Shown: one piece after another, positions 7,488 to 15,573 of the stretch
How positions within the stretch are numbered: position 1 is the first letter of the stretch
Layout of the letters: each line of letters opens with the position of its first letter
Source: JAGORY01 sp964517585
GTDB taxonomy: Bacteria; Patescibacteriota; Gracilibacteria; Peribacterales; Peribacteraceae
Assembly: GCA_964517585.1 (NCBI GenBank)
Contig: CAZFCB010000020.1
Coordinates: forward strand, 1-25,506
DNA: 25,506 bases
Direction: 5' to 3'
The notes under the pieces: model-generated
Databases searched by the model: none
Told to the model about the DNA's origin: nothing
What the model saw: the letters and a program-made list of their open reading frames with translations, nothing else
Made by a program: the position numbers and the translations under genes

Positions 7488-8869
7488 TGTTCGTCGTCAC
7501 TCTTCCTCCATCGGCACGAAAAGATCCCGCAGCTTTTGCACGCAGAGCGAAACGTGAGGGAGCGGATATCCTTGAAGTACGATCGGATCTGACGCCGAGA
7601 GTGATGAAATTTTCATCGCCGTTACCGATTCTCTTAGCACTCAGGGGCGCTGATCATGCGCTGCTGCAGCATTTGAAACCTGCTTACATTGATGTAGAGA
7701 CGCAAGATCTTGCGTCTCTACCAAAGACAGTAAAAATTATCCTGAGTTTTCACGATTACGAAAAAACTCCGACTCTTGCCACGCTCAAAGCTCTCACGCG
7801 TGCAATGCAACGTCAGAAACCGTGGGCCATCAAGATTGCGACGTTTGTCCGAACGTACGATGAACTTGTGACGCTCATGAAGCTTCAGGACTGGCTTCAG
7901 AAATCCGGTCAGCGAAGTATCGTTCTTGGTATGGGGCCGAAAGTGCACCTCTCTCGCATTACGTCTCCGTACCGAAACGTCTTCACATATGCGACACTTT
8001 CGCCATCCGATGCATCAGCTCCCGGACAGTTTCCGATGGCGTTATACCGACTTTTGAAAGGACGAAAAAAACCAAAACTTCTTGGCATCGTCGGCGGGCA
8101 ACACATTACGGCTTCCTTAAGCCCTGTCATTCATAACGCTCTATTCATGCGACATAAGATCGATGCTCTCTACTCGTGTTTTCCCTCAGAAGATTTTTCA
8201 TCGACGATGAAGGCACTCGAAAAACTCGGTGTTACAGGACTGTCGGTGACTGCCCCCTTCAAGCACGACGCATTCCATGTGTCATCCAGTCGTGAGCGCG
8301 TGGCAGAAAAGCTTGGTGTAGCGAATACGCTTCTACGATCCGCAAAAAAATGGAAAGGTTTCATTACCGATTCCTACGGCATTCGCGAGGGCTACCCTGC
8401 GCTTGCGGGTGTAAAAAATGTTGCGATTCTTGGAGCCGGCGGAGCCCTTCCTTCAGCCATTCTTGCAGTGCGGGATCGTAGTCCGAAAGCACAGATAACA
8501 GTGTTTGCTCGCGATCCGAAAAAGGCTTCAAAAAACTTGAAAAAATTCGGTGTGAAGATTGATGCGCTAAAGAACGTGACGACGTTTACCGCTGATGCCG
8601 TACTGTGTGCTATCTCAGCAGATGTTTCGTTCCCATTGCCATTGCCTGCATCCAAGCATGCAATTGCGATTGACCTCCGATACGGAAAAGACACACTCTT
8701 CATGCAAAGCGCCCGTAGAAAAAAATTCCGCGTTACAGATGGTACGAACATGCTCATGCATCAGGCTCTCAAACAGTTTCAGTACTTTACGGGTAAAAAA
8801 GCCTATGATGACGATGCTGCTTTCTTGCGACCAATTCTCAACTCTTTTCTCTCTTCTCATGGCACGTAA
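7487..8869 (+). CDS. aroD-aroE: Bifunctional type I 3-dehydroquinate dehydratase - shikimate dehydrogenase fusion
   Basis: A 460-residue fusion. Residues 1 to about 190 are type I dehydroquinase: E30-V-R32 substrate residues, SFHD with H89, Schiff-base K116 in KIAT, MGPKVHLSRI near 149-158 and ASAPGQF 177-182. Residues about 197-460 are shikimate dehydrogenase: ASLSPVIHN 209-217, SVTAPFK with catalytic K259, ANTL 279-282, D295 in ITDSYG, the dinucleotide loop GAGGA 316-320 and the MLMHQALKQF C-terminal motif. It makes 3-dehydroshikimate and then shikimate. The same DHQase-SDH order occurs in AROM and in plant enzymes. Start and stop of neighbours overlap (1 nt upstream, 11 nt with aroC). The SDH part is divergent but retains its key residues. 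Confidence 0.92.
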   Translation: MFVVTLPPSARKDPAAFARRAKREGADILEVRSDLTPRVMKFSSPLPILLALRGADHALLQHLKPAYIDVETQDLASLPKTVKIILSFHDYEKTPTLATLKALTRAMQRQKPWAIKIATFVRTYDELVTLMKLQDWLQKSGQRSIVLGMGPKVHLSRITSPYRNVFTYATLSPSDASAPGQFPMALYRLLKGRKKPKLLGIVGGQHITASLSPVIHNALFMRHKIDALYSCFPSEDFSSTMKALEKLGVTGLSVTAPFKHDAFHVSSSRERVAEKLGVANTLLRSAKKWKGFITDSYGIREGYPALAGVKNVAILGAGGALPSAILAVRDRSPKAQITVFARDPKKASKNLKKFGVKIDALKNVTTFTADAVLCAISADVSFPLPLPASKHAIAIDLRYGKDTLFMQSARRKKFRVTDGTNMLMHQALKQFQYFTGKKAYDDDAAFLRPILNSFLSSHGT

Positions 8870-9851
8870 CACTTTTGGAACACTTTTGAGCATTACAACT
8901 TTCGGCGAATCTCACGGTACTGCGCTCGGCGTAGTGGTAGACGGATGCCCTGCCGGCATTAAAATTTCTGAAAAAGATTTTCTTCCAGATCTTGCGCGCC
9001 GTCGTCCCGGACAGAGCGCGGTGACCACTGCGCGTACTGAGGCAGATGCACCTACTATTCTCTCCGGAATCTTCGAGGGCAGGACGACAGGCATGCCCAT
9101 TGCCGTCATTGTGCAGAACACGAACCAGAAACCTGAAGCGTACGAGAAGCTCAGAAACGCGCATCGCATCGGACACGCTGACGCGACCTTTGCGAGTAAG
9201 TATGGCCATCGTGACCATCGTGGAGGAGGAAGGCAATCCGGTCGTGAGACAGTTGCTCGCGTGATCGGCGGTGTCATCGCAAAGAAAATTCTACCAAAAA
9301 ATCTTCGCATCATTGGTCACACGGTGCAGATCGGCCCGCATACAGCGCAGGCATTCCTGCCTGCGGAAATAGAGAAAAACCCCGTCCGCTGTGCAGATCC
9401 TTCGGTTGCAAAGAAGATGGAAACCTACATCCTAAGACTCAAAAGCGAGGCCAATTCCACGGGTGGTCTCATAGAAATCCGCGTCAAGAATCCACCAAAG
9501 AATCTCGGAGATCCGGTGTTCGACAAACTGAAATCCAAACTAGCACATGCGCTAATGACTATCGGAGCTGTCACGGGAGTAAGTTATGGTGCCGGTTTCC
9601 GCACTGCTTCTATGGAGGGAAAAGACTACGTGAAGAACAAAGAGAACTTCGGCGGTATGCTTGGCGGCATCTCGACCGGAGAGGATCTTATTCTCACGAT
9701 AAGCGTCAAACCCGCATCATCCATCGGACAAGTAGCAAAGGAAGGGCGTCATGACCCCTGCATCGTCCCACGCGTCATTCCCGTTGCGGAGGCAATGGTC
9801 GCTCTCGTCCTTGCTGACAGCTACCTACTTCAGCGCGCCTACCGCGCATAA
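8859..9851 (+). CDS. aroC: Chorismate synthase
   Basis: A 330-residue FMN-dependent enzyme converting EPSP to chorismate. Signatures: MARNTFGTLLSITTFGESHG at the N-terminus, RRRPGQS, GHADATFASKYGHRDHRGGGR-x-S-x-RET (the conserved nucleotide/substrate loop) and GRHDPC near the C-terminus. It is shorter than the usual 350-390 residues, mainly in the middle and C-terminus. The open frame extends upstream to 8595, but the family N-terminus MARNTFG fixes the ATG at 8859, overlapping aroD-aroE by 11 nt. The start lacks a Shine-Dalgarno sequence and follows a run of C and T (CTCTTTTCTCTCTTCTC-like). It completes the shared chorismate pathway in this operon. Confidence 0.95.
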   Translation: MARNTFGTLLSITTFGESHGTALGVVVDGCPAGIKISEKDFLPDLARRRPGQSAVTTARTEADAPTILSGIFEGRTTGMPIAVIVQNTNQKPEAYEKLRNAHRIGHADATFASKYGHRDHRGGGRQSGRETVARVIGGVIAKKILPKNLRIIGHTVQIGPHTAQAFLPAEIEKNPVRCADPSVAKKMETYILRLKSEANSTGGLIEIRVKNPPKNLGDPVFDKLKSKLAHALMTIGAVTGVSYGAGFRTASMEGKDYVKNKENFGGMLGGISTGEDLILTISVKPASSIGQVAKEGRHDPCIVPRVIPVAEAMVALVLADSYLLQRAYRA

Positions 9852-9866
9852 TTTCCTTTTATTTTT

Positions 9867-10139
9867 ATGACGCAGCAACTCACTATTCCACTCGTTCGTG
9901 TCGCTATCGATGAAGCTGATGACATACTTCTCAAGGCACTTGCTGCCAGATTTCGTGCCATACGTCATCTGAAGAAGATGAAGAGTGATGCTGGCTTGCA
10001 GGTCGAAAATCCTGCGCGTGAACTTGAGCTCAAGGACCGATGGAAGAAGAAAGCCATTGAGCTCGATGTTCCTCCCGAACTGACACTTCTCATACTCGAT
10101 TTCATTCTTGCCGAAAGTAAGCGTCTGCAATCCTCATGA
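9867..10139 (+). CDS. aroQ: Monofunctional chorismate mutase, AroQ class
   Basis: A 90-residue all-helical protein with the AroQ pattern: LVRVAIDEADDILLKALAARF at the N-terminus with R11, K39-region lysines, NPARELEL 48-55 holding the R-E pair, and ESKRLQ at the C-terminus. It converts chorismate to prephenate, feeding the dehydrogenase and dehydratase encoded next. It begins 15 bp after aroC and overlaps tyrA by 4 nt (ATGA). In enterobacteria chorismate mutase is fused to TyrA or PheA; here it is a separate short gene translationally coupled to tyrA. No Shine-Dalgarno sequence; the start follows a T/C-rich stretch. Confidence 0.88.
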   Translation: MTQQLTIPLVRVAIDEADDILLKALAARFRAIRHLKKMKSDAGLQVENPARELELKDRWKKKAIELDVPPELTLLILDFILAESKRLQSS

Positions 10140-10984
10140 TTATCACGAAGAAACTTTCCGTCGGCATCATTGGCGGAACAGGAAAAACTGGTTCCCAGTT
10201 TGCTCGTCTGTTTCGCTCCGCTGGTTTTCGAGTGCGTGTCACTGGCCACGTGACACGATCAAAGAATACAACTCTCGTACAGGAGTCTGACATTCTACTT
10301 TTTGCGCTTCCACTGACTTGTGCAGCTGAGATCATGAAACATGAGCTCACAGCAGCAAAGCGCAAAGATCAAATAGTACTCGATGTGTCATCACTCAAGC
10401 TTCACGAGACAGAAGCAATGAAGACAGCTGCTGGAGAAATTATTGGTTTGCATCCTCTTTTTGGTCCTGGAACTGATCCAACAGGGGAGCGCATTATCCT
10501 CTGTCCCGTTCGTGCATCTACGCAGACCGTTGGATCACTCATGTCACTCTTCAAGAAAATGAAACTGCAGACTGAGATAATGTCTCCGAAAGCTCATGAT
10601 GACCTGATGCTGACAGTACAAGTTATTCCTCATCTGAAAAGTCTTCTCATGGCAGATGTACTTCGGACGATGAAAAAAGATCTCAGTGTTGTTCTCAAGA
10701 TGTGCACGCCGACATACGAAATGGAATTTAACGTTATTGCAAGATTCCTCGATGATCATCCAGATCTGTACATGCCGATCATTTTTCGAAATCCCGGTAC
10801 TCCTGCAGTCCTTCGAGCCCTGCAGAAAGCCATTGGCGAGTATTTGCACATTGCGGAGTCACATGACATTCCAGCTGCAGAAAAGCGCTATAACAATTGT
10901 AAAAAAGTTTTTCTGCCTCATCTGAAAAAAGCCAGATCACACAGTGAGGCATGCATACGTACTCTTCTCTCACTCACGCGATGA
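10136..10984 (+). CDS. tyrA: Prephenate dehydrogenase (or arogenate dehydrogenase)
   Basis: A 282-residue NAD(P)-dependent enzyme of Tyr synthesis, making 4-hydroxyphenylpyruvate from prephenate. The N-terminus has a Rossmann motif GIIGGTGKTGS at 10-20 with R34/R36 after beta-2. DVSSLK at 83-88 and GLHPLFGPG at 104-112 with the catalytic His match TyrA of the E. coli TyrA dehydrogenase-domain type. The C-terminal helical dimerisation domain is present (HDDLMLTVQVIPHL near 154-167). There is no ACT domain. It overlaps both neighbours with ATGA junctions (aroQ before, pheA after), indicating coupled translation. Substrate preference for prephenate over arogenate is inferred. Confidence 0.9.
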   Translation: MIITKKLSVGIIGGTGKTGSQFARLFRSAGFRVRVTGHVTRSKNTTLVQESDILLFALPLTCAAEIMKHELTAAKRKDQIVLDVSSLKLHETEAMKTAAGEIIGLHPLFGPGTDPTGERIILCPVRASTQTVGSLMSLFKKMKLQTEIMSPKAHDDLMLTVQVIPHLKSLLMADVLRTMKKDLSVVLKMCTPTYEMEFNVIARFLDDHPDLYMPIIFRNPGTPAVLRALQKAIGEYLHIAESHDIPAAEKRYNNCKKVFLPHLKKARSHSEACIRTLLSLTR

Positions 10985-11772
10985 CAATCTACACACTTGG
11001 ACCCACGGGCACATTTTCTCACGAAGCGACGCAGACTATTTTCCCAGATGAAGACATACGTTTCACGCCAAATTTTGACCGTTTGTTTGATATTCTCTCA
11101 GCAGAAAAAGGTATGATTGGTGTGGTGCCCATTGAAAATTCACTCCACGGTTCCATCGATGAAATCCTAGATCTTCTCCGTGAAACTGATGTGAAAATTT
11201 GGTCCATGCGCGAAGTCCGTATTCGTCACGGTTTTGGCTGTAAAGATCCACAGAAAATCACAAAGATTGCGAGTCACCCACAGGCACTTCGACAATGCAG
11301 AGCATGGCTTAAAAAACAGTATCCCGATGTCATACATCTTTCAACGGACAGCACGGCAGCTGCTGTCGATCTTGCAAAAGTAGATGCCAGTGTTGGTGCC
11401 ATAGCGTCATGTAATCTTATTCGGTCATCAGGGCTGACGCTTGTGAACGAAGACATCGAAGGTGATGCGAATACCACGCGTTTTGGCATTGTGTCTGTTA
11501 CCGATCCATATCCACAAGCCAAGCGCACACACATGAGTATTGCCATTCATCCACCGAAAGAAGACAGGCCAGGTCTTTTGCATCAGCTCCTGACACCATT
11601 CAAGGTGTACGACGTGAATATGACTCGTATCGAGAACCGACCGACAGGGAAGAAGCTCGGTGACTATAATTTTTTCGTAGATTTCGATGGCAGCCCTGAA
11701 GAAGCGCGGACGAAAAAAATTCTTGCAGAACTTTCTGCAATCGCAGACATTAGAATACTCGGTGAGTGGTAA
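10981..11772 (+). CDS. pheA: Prephenate dehydratase with C-terminal ACT domain
   Basis: A 263-residue monofunctional PheA converting prephenate to phenylpyruvate. The catalytic part has GPTGTFSHEA 7-16, VVPIENSLHGSI 48-59, SHPQALRQC 98-106 and the essential TRF motif at 166-168. The ACT domain runs from about 186 and contains RPGLLHQLL and RIENRP, a variant of the ESRP Phe-binding motif, so allosteric inhibition by Phe is likely. The ATG overlaps the tyrA stop (ATGA); an in-frame ATG 30 nt upstream would add a non-conserved N-terminus and is rejected. A 48-bp gap precedes the aminotransferase gene. Confidence 0.95.
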   Translation: MTIYTLGPTGTFSHEATQTIFPDEDIRFTPNFDRLFDILSAEKGMIGVVPIENSLHGSIDEILDLLRETDVKIWSMREVRIRHGFGCKDPQKITKIASHPQALRQCRAWLKKQYPDVIHLSTDSTAAAVDLAKVDASVGAIASCNLIRSSGLTLVNEDIEGDANTTRFGIVSVTDPYPQAKRTHMSIAIHPPKEDRPGLLHQLLTPFKVYDVNMTRIENRPTGKKLGDYNFFVDFDGSPEEARTKKILAELSAIADIRILGEW

Positions 11773-11820
11773 CAAAGAACGAAAGGGTCATCTACTGAAT
11801 TACTCTATTCCCCATCATGT

Positions 11821-12990
11821 ATGTCACCCTCACCTTTCTCCATCCTACCCGTTCCGAAGCCCGATCCTCTCTTCGCCATTGGCGCAGAGGCACAGGCCGC
11901 AGGAGCTGAGGCTATCAATGGCACACTTGGCATTTTCATGGATGAAGACGGCAAACCACTTGTCTTTCCAAGTGTGATGAAAATTCTTGCGCACCTCGAG
12001 AAACACCTGCAGGGATTCAATTATTCGTATCCGCTTCTCACAGGACTTCCGACGTATCGTGACGCGGTCACTAAACTTCTGTGTCAGGACGATCAGGAAA
12101 TCGTCGCTTCTATTGCCTCTACAGGTGGAACAGGAGCGCTCGCGATCAACTTGCGACTTCTCAATATGCTCCTCGGAGAGGGGGACGACGATATTATCTT
12201 GCCGAGTCCGGCATGGGGGAATCATTCACCAGTCTGCACGTGGGCTGGCCTTCACATCATCGAGACTCCATATATCGTCAACGGAACGGCATCAGTTGAC
12301 GGCGTCATTGACACCGTAAAAAAACAAACGAAGCCATGCGGTATTTTACTTCAAGTAGGTTGTCACAATCCGACAGGGCTCGATTATTCGTCTGAGCAGT
12401 GGTCTTCGCTTTTCGATGCACTCCAAAAGAAAGATTGCATCGTTCTGCTCGACTTTGCGTATCAAGGATTCAAAGATGAGCCCGAAGTGGACGCACAGCC
12501 TATTCGTATGTGTCGCGAGCGTGGATTGACGACCCTTGTGACGTGGTCTGCATCCAAGAACCATTCGATCTACGGTATGCGTACGGGGCTCAGCGCAGCA
12601 TTCGTGAAAGATATGATGGAAAAGAAAACAGTCGAAGGTACGTACTCGACCATTAGTCGCGGACTTCATTCCGCTGCTCCGACGTTTGGTCAGGCAATCG
12701 TCGCACTTGTCCAAGAGCGATGCCCAGAAGCGTGGAGAGATGATCTCAAAACCGCTCGCAGCGTCCTCACGCGTAAACGAAAGCTCATGCTTCAGAACCT
12801 TCCGGAGTCCTTCCATAACTCGCTCTCGGGGTACGGCATGTTTGCGATGCTGCCGCTCACGGAAGATCAGGTAAACCGCTTGAAGCATGAACATAAAACA
12901 TTCGTTCTGCTTGATGGACGCATCAATATCGGAGGCATTCCGGAGGCACGTATGAAAGAGTTATGCGAGAAGATCATTGCCGTTCTGTGA
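11821..12990 (+). CDS. tyrB: Aromatic/aspartate aminotransferase, class I (TyrB/AspC type)
   Basis: A 389-residue PLP enzyme closest by eye to E. coli TyrB/AspC rather than to the more common AspB-like subfamily. Landmarks: NGTLGIFMDEDGK 33-45, TGGTGAL 101-107 (PLP phosphate), CHNPTGLD 181-188 with N183, DFAYQGF 211-217, SASKN with Schiff-base K246, R254, GYGMF and the C-terminal GRINIGGI with the carboxylate-binding Arg. As last gene of the operon it would transaminate phenylpyruvate and 4-hydroxyphenylpyruvate to Phe and Tyr. Family members also use aspartate and oxaloacetate, so the aromatic role comes partly from context. Its stop codon overlaps the ribE promoter. Confidence 0.9.
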   Translation: MSPSPFSILPVPKPDPLFAIGAEAQAAGAEAINGTLGIFMDEDGKPLVFPSVMKILAHLEKHLQGFNYSYPLLTGLPTYRDAVTKLLCQDDQEIVASIASTGGTGALAINLRLLNMLLGEGDDDIILPSPAWGNHSPVCTWAGLHIIETPYIVNGTASVDGVIDTVKKQTKPCGILLQVGCHNPTGLDYSSEQWSSLFDALQKKDCIVLLDFAYQGFKDEPEVDAQPIRMCRERGLTTLVTWSASKNHSIYGMRTGLSAAFVKDMMEKKTVEGTYSTISRGLHSAAPTFGQAIVALVQERCPEAWRDDLKTARSVLTRKRKLMLQNLPESFHNSLSGYGMFAMLPLTEDQVNRLKHEHKTFVLLDGRINIGGIPEARMKELCEKIIAVL

Positions 12991-12996
12991 TACGAT
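12988..12996 (+). promoter_or_regulatory. Extended -10 element TGATACGAT for ribE
   Basis: TG-a-TACGAT ends 8 nt before the ATG at 13005 and overlaps the TGA of the aminotransferase. The preceding bases also match the ribBA promoter: both read TGTGATAC and both have 8 nt to the ATG. This implies a near-leaderless ribE-ribH transcript separate from the aromatic operon. Confidence 0.5.
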
Positions 12997-13004
12997 ACGA
13001 AGCC

Positions 13005-13571
13005 ATGTTCACCGGAATCATTGAATCAACGGCGAAGATATTGCAGAAGACCGACTCTGGTCTTGTCATTGCTCGACCTGCGATCTTTGACGATCTGAAG
13101 ATCGGATGCAGCATCGCAGTCTCTGGGGCATGTCTTTCTGTGACCGCGTACGATGCAGAGTCGATGTCTTTCGATGTCGTAGAGACAACGTTTCAGAAAA
13201 CAAAACTCGGTTCACTGAAAGTTGGCGATAGCGTAAACCTCGAACGCGCACTTCCGGCAAATGGCCGACTAGAAGGACATATTGTCCTCGGGCATTGTGA
13301 GGGTAGAGCGACTGTGACGTCGTTTGAGAATGGGATACTGACAGTCATGGTTCCAGAAGCACTGACTCCATTCATCGTTCTCCACGGCTCTATCACACTC
13401 GACGGCATTGCACTGACTGTTGCAGATATTCAATCGGCTACCATGACGGTGGCGATTATTCCACACACACTCACATCCACGACGCTCGGGCAGATACAAA
13501 AAGGTGATACGCTGAATTTAGAGACAGACATCCTCGCAAAATATATCCTGAAGGCACATGAAAACAGGTGA
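13005..13571 (+). CDS. ribE: Riboflavin synthase, alpha chain
   Basis: A 188-residue enzyme that dismutates two 6,7-dimethyl-8-ribityllumazine molecules to riboflavin. It starts with the invariant MFTGIIES and has two lumazine-binding barrels: residues 1 to about 88 with SIAVSGACLSV near 38-48, and about 89-188 with GHIVLGHCEG, SITLDGIALTV and IPHTLTSTTLG. It is shorter than the usual 200-215 residues, chiefly at the C-terminus. The ATG at 13005 is fixed by the MFTGIIE motif. It overlaps ribH by 14 nt, so the last two steps of riboflavin synthesis are coupled. ribD is not in the window. Confidence 0.94.
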   Translation: MFTGIIESTAKILQKTDSGLVIARPAIFDDLKIGCSIAVSGACLSVTAYDAESMSFDVVETTFQKTKLGSLKVGDSVNLERALPANGRLEGHIVLGHCEGRATVTSFENGILTVMVPEALTPFIVLHGSITLDGIALTVADIQSATMTVAIIPHTLTSTTLGQIQKGDTLNLETDILAKYILKAHENR

Positions 13572-14031
13572 AACTCCCAATGTCGGCACTATGTCCGTTG
13601 ATCCACGTTGGAAGATCGTGATCGTGAGATCCGTCTGGTATGACGAACTCACGATGCAACTTGTGTCAGATGCACGTACGGCACTCGTAGCAGCTGGTGT
13701 GAAACCAGAGAATATTCATGTCATCGATGCGCCTGGTTCGTATGAACTGCCACTTCTGTGTCAACATGCGCTTGAGAATGGTGCAGACGGCTGCATTGCT
13801 TTCGGCATCATCGTGCAAGGAGATACGCATCATGCAAGACTTGTCGCAGAACAGTCGGCCGCTGGTTGCATGCAGGTGCAGCTGCAGACAGGGAAGCCTA
13901 TCACTTTCGAAGTATTGTTTGTCGATAATGTCGAGCATGCTCGCGTTCGTTCCACAGGAAAAGGTTCCAAGGGGCCGCTCGCAGCAAAGACGCTTCTGAG
14001 TTCGCTTGCGCGAGTGAAAGATTTGCGTTGA
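13558..14031 (+). CDS. ribH: 6,7-dimethyl-8-ribityllumazine synthase
   Basis: A 157-residue protein condensing 5-amino-6-ribitylaminouracil with 3,4-dihydroxybutanone-4-phosphate. Motifs: IVIVRSVWYDELT near 20-32 (Trp in place of the usual ring-stacking Phe, as in some fungal enzymes), APGSYELPL 58-66, GIIVQGDTHHARLV with the catalytic His, PITFEVLFVDN, and GSKGPLAAK near the C-terminus for phosphate binding. It overlaps ribE by 14 nt. A weak AAGG lies a few bases before the ATG. The assembly state (pentamer or 60-mer) cannot be told. Confidence 0.92.
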   Translation: MKTGETPNVGTMSVDPRWKIVIVRSVWYDELTMQLVSDARTALVAAGVKPENIHVIDAPGSYELPLLCQHALENGADGCIAFGIIVQGDTHHARLVAEQSAAGCMQVQLQTGKPITFEVLFVDNVEHARVRSTGKGSKGPLAAKTLLSSLARVKDLR

Positions 14032-14095
14032 GGAGTGTTGTACAACAGATGTGTTCAAGCGTACGATCGCAAACGTCCGCTTTCCAATTCTTCTC

Positions 14096-15472
14096 ATGTC
14101 CATTCGCCGTTTTCTCGCTCTGACTGCTGTTTTGCTCCTTCCGCTTGCAGTCTCTGCGGCAGGACTCTTTCCAGACGTCGGTGACAATCATCCTTTCAAG
14201 GGAGAGATTGAATCACTTGCTCGTGCAGGCGTCGTCAAAGGTAATCCAGATGGAAAATTCTATCCCGACAAGAGTGTGAATCGGGCAGAATTTTTGAAGA
14301 TGTTGTACACAGCAACCAATCGAACACCGAATGCAGTCTCATCATCGTGTTTTTCAGATGTCATTCACGGCAGCTGGTACGAGCCGTATGTGTGTGATGC
14401 TGCATCGAAACAGAATGGCTTTGTCCAAGGATATAGTGACGGCAAGTTTAGGCCATCAAGTCCGGTGAGTCGTACAGAGGCACTAAAAATGACATTTACT
14501 GTTTTCGGTATCAACGCACAGGAGATTTCCTCTACCGATCAAGATGTCATCAAATTTGTCGATATTTCGGTGAGCGCGTGGTACAGCAAATATGTTAGTG
14601 CTGCGTACAAAGTGGGCATTCTGCCAATCGTTAGTCAGGGTGGATCACGTTTCTATCCTGATCAGGAGTTACTCCGAGGAGAGGCTGCAGCGTACATCTT
14701 CAATGCAATGCATACGAAAGAACAGTCCAGTTCGTCATCTTCATCGTCATCTTCATCGTCATCTTCAGAGACTTCGATGAGTAGCAGTGCCTCATCAAAA
14801 AGTTCATCGTCATCCGTCACTGCAGGACCCATGACAAAAAATCTTGCGTTTCCATTCTACGAATCTACGCAGTTTTCAGAGAAGTTTCCAACAAGCTACC
14901 TCTTCGATTTGAAAGCAGCAAAAACACAGGTGTCTATCAACGTAGAAACAACGGGGTACTATCACTCAGATGTCAGTTGCCGTTTGTATTTGATGACAGA
15001 TGCAGGTTTTTCCGATGAATACTACCTTGGTGTTCAGAACGATAGTACGTGTTCTCTCGTCGTGAGTGCGCGGCCTGGAAAATACCAGCTCCAGCTCCAG
15101 CCGACTGTTGCCAATGTTCCCTACACAGTCACAGCAAAAAGTGCTGCCTCAGATGGCAACGACGGTTTCATGGAAGCGCTCAGCGTATCTGACAGAACCC
15201 CAAGGACAGCAACGCTTGTCCCAGGAGATCTCTTCGACTGGTACACATTCACAATGCCCCTGAAGCAGACAGCGACTGTCGATGTTTCCTCGCAAGAAAA
15301 GCTCGATTGCATCATCTATACGCCAAAAGACGTCGATCAGTTTGGATTCTCTGGCCCCGAGTGTGGGAAGCCGTACGATTTCGTACCTGGCGTGAAGTAC
15401 ACCATCGGTGTTGGTCGTAGTACAGGGCTCAGCCTGATTACGAAGATCACGTACACGCTTCAGTGGCGCTAA
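14096..15472 (+). CDS. Secreted S-layer homology (SLH) protein with serine linker and C-terminal PPC-like domains
   Basis: A 458-residue exported protein. A signal peptide covers about residues 1-21 (two Arg, hydrophobic core, VSA-A cleavage). Three SLH domains follow: about 24-75 (GLFPDV...NRAEFLKML), 85-137 (CFSDV...SRTEALKM) and 153-205 (KFVDI...LRGEAAAYIF). These usually bind pyruvylated cell-wall polymers. Residues about 211-240 are a serine-rich linker, then a beta-rich region of about 210 residues; its second half (NDGFMEALSVS...GDLFDWYTF) resembles a prepeptidase C-terminal (PPC) domain. A GTG 45 nt upstream exists, but the ATG gives a clean signal peptide. TTGTAC-N18-TACGAT at 14038-14067 may be its promoter. 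It interrupts the riboflavin genes. Confidence 0.85.
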   Translation: MSIRRFLALTAVLLLPLAVSAAGLFPDVGDNHPFKGEIESLARAGVVKGNPDGKFYPDKSVNRAEFLKMLYTATNRTPNAVSSSCFSDVIHGSWYEPYVCDAASKQNGFVQGYSDGKFRPSSPVSRTEALKMTFTVFGINAQEISSTDQDVIKFVDISVSAWYSKYVSAAYKVGILPIVSQGGSRFYPDQELLRGEAAAYIFNAMHTKEQSSSSSSSSSSSSSSETSMSSSASSKSSSSSVTAGPMTKNLAFPFYESTQFSEKFPTSYLFDLKAAKTQVSINVETTGYYHSDVSCRLYLMTDAGFSDEYYLGVQNDSTCSLVVSARPGKYQLQLQPTVANVPYTVTAKSAASDGNDGFMEALSVSDRTPRTATLVPGDLFDWYTFTMPLKQTATVDVSSQEKLDCIIYTPKDVDQFGFSGPECGKPYDFVPGVKYTIGVGRSTGLSLITKITYTLQWR

Positions 15473-15556
15473 ATAGCTTAGAAGGCGAGTCAACATAGCT
15501 TCTCCTCGTTTGGTAGTCATAGCTCTTAGAAGCTGCTCAACTGGACTGAAGGGATG

Positions 15557-15565
15557 TGATACACT
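15557..15565 (+). promoter_or_regulatory. Extended -10 element TGATACACT for ribBA
   Basis: TG-a-TACACT ends 8 nt before the ATG at 15574. The core TGTGATAC and the spacing match the ribE promoter, suggesting shared control of both riboflavin transcripts. No operator or FMN riboswitch was recognised. The rest of 15473-15573 holds nothing else I can support. Confidence 0.5.
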
Positions 15566-15573
15566 TTGCCTCC

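Noticed and set aside
8595..8858. N-terminal extension of chorismate synthase
   Set aside because: The extension overlaps aroD-aroE coding sequence in another frame and the family N-terminus MARNTFG starts at 8859.
4693..8869. A single intact AROM polypeptide
   Set aside because: Stop codons at 5722-5724 and 7485-7487 separate three proteins; no frameshift would join them without change.
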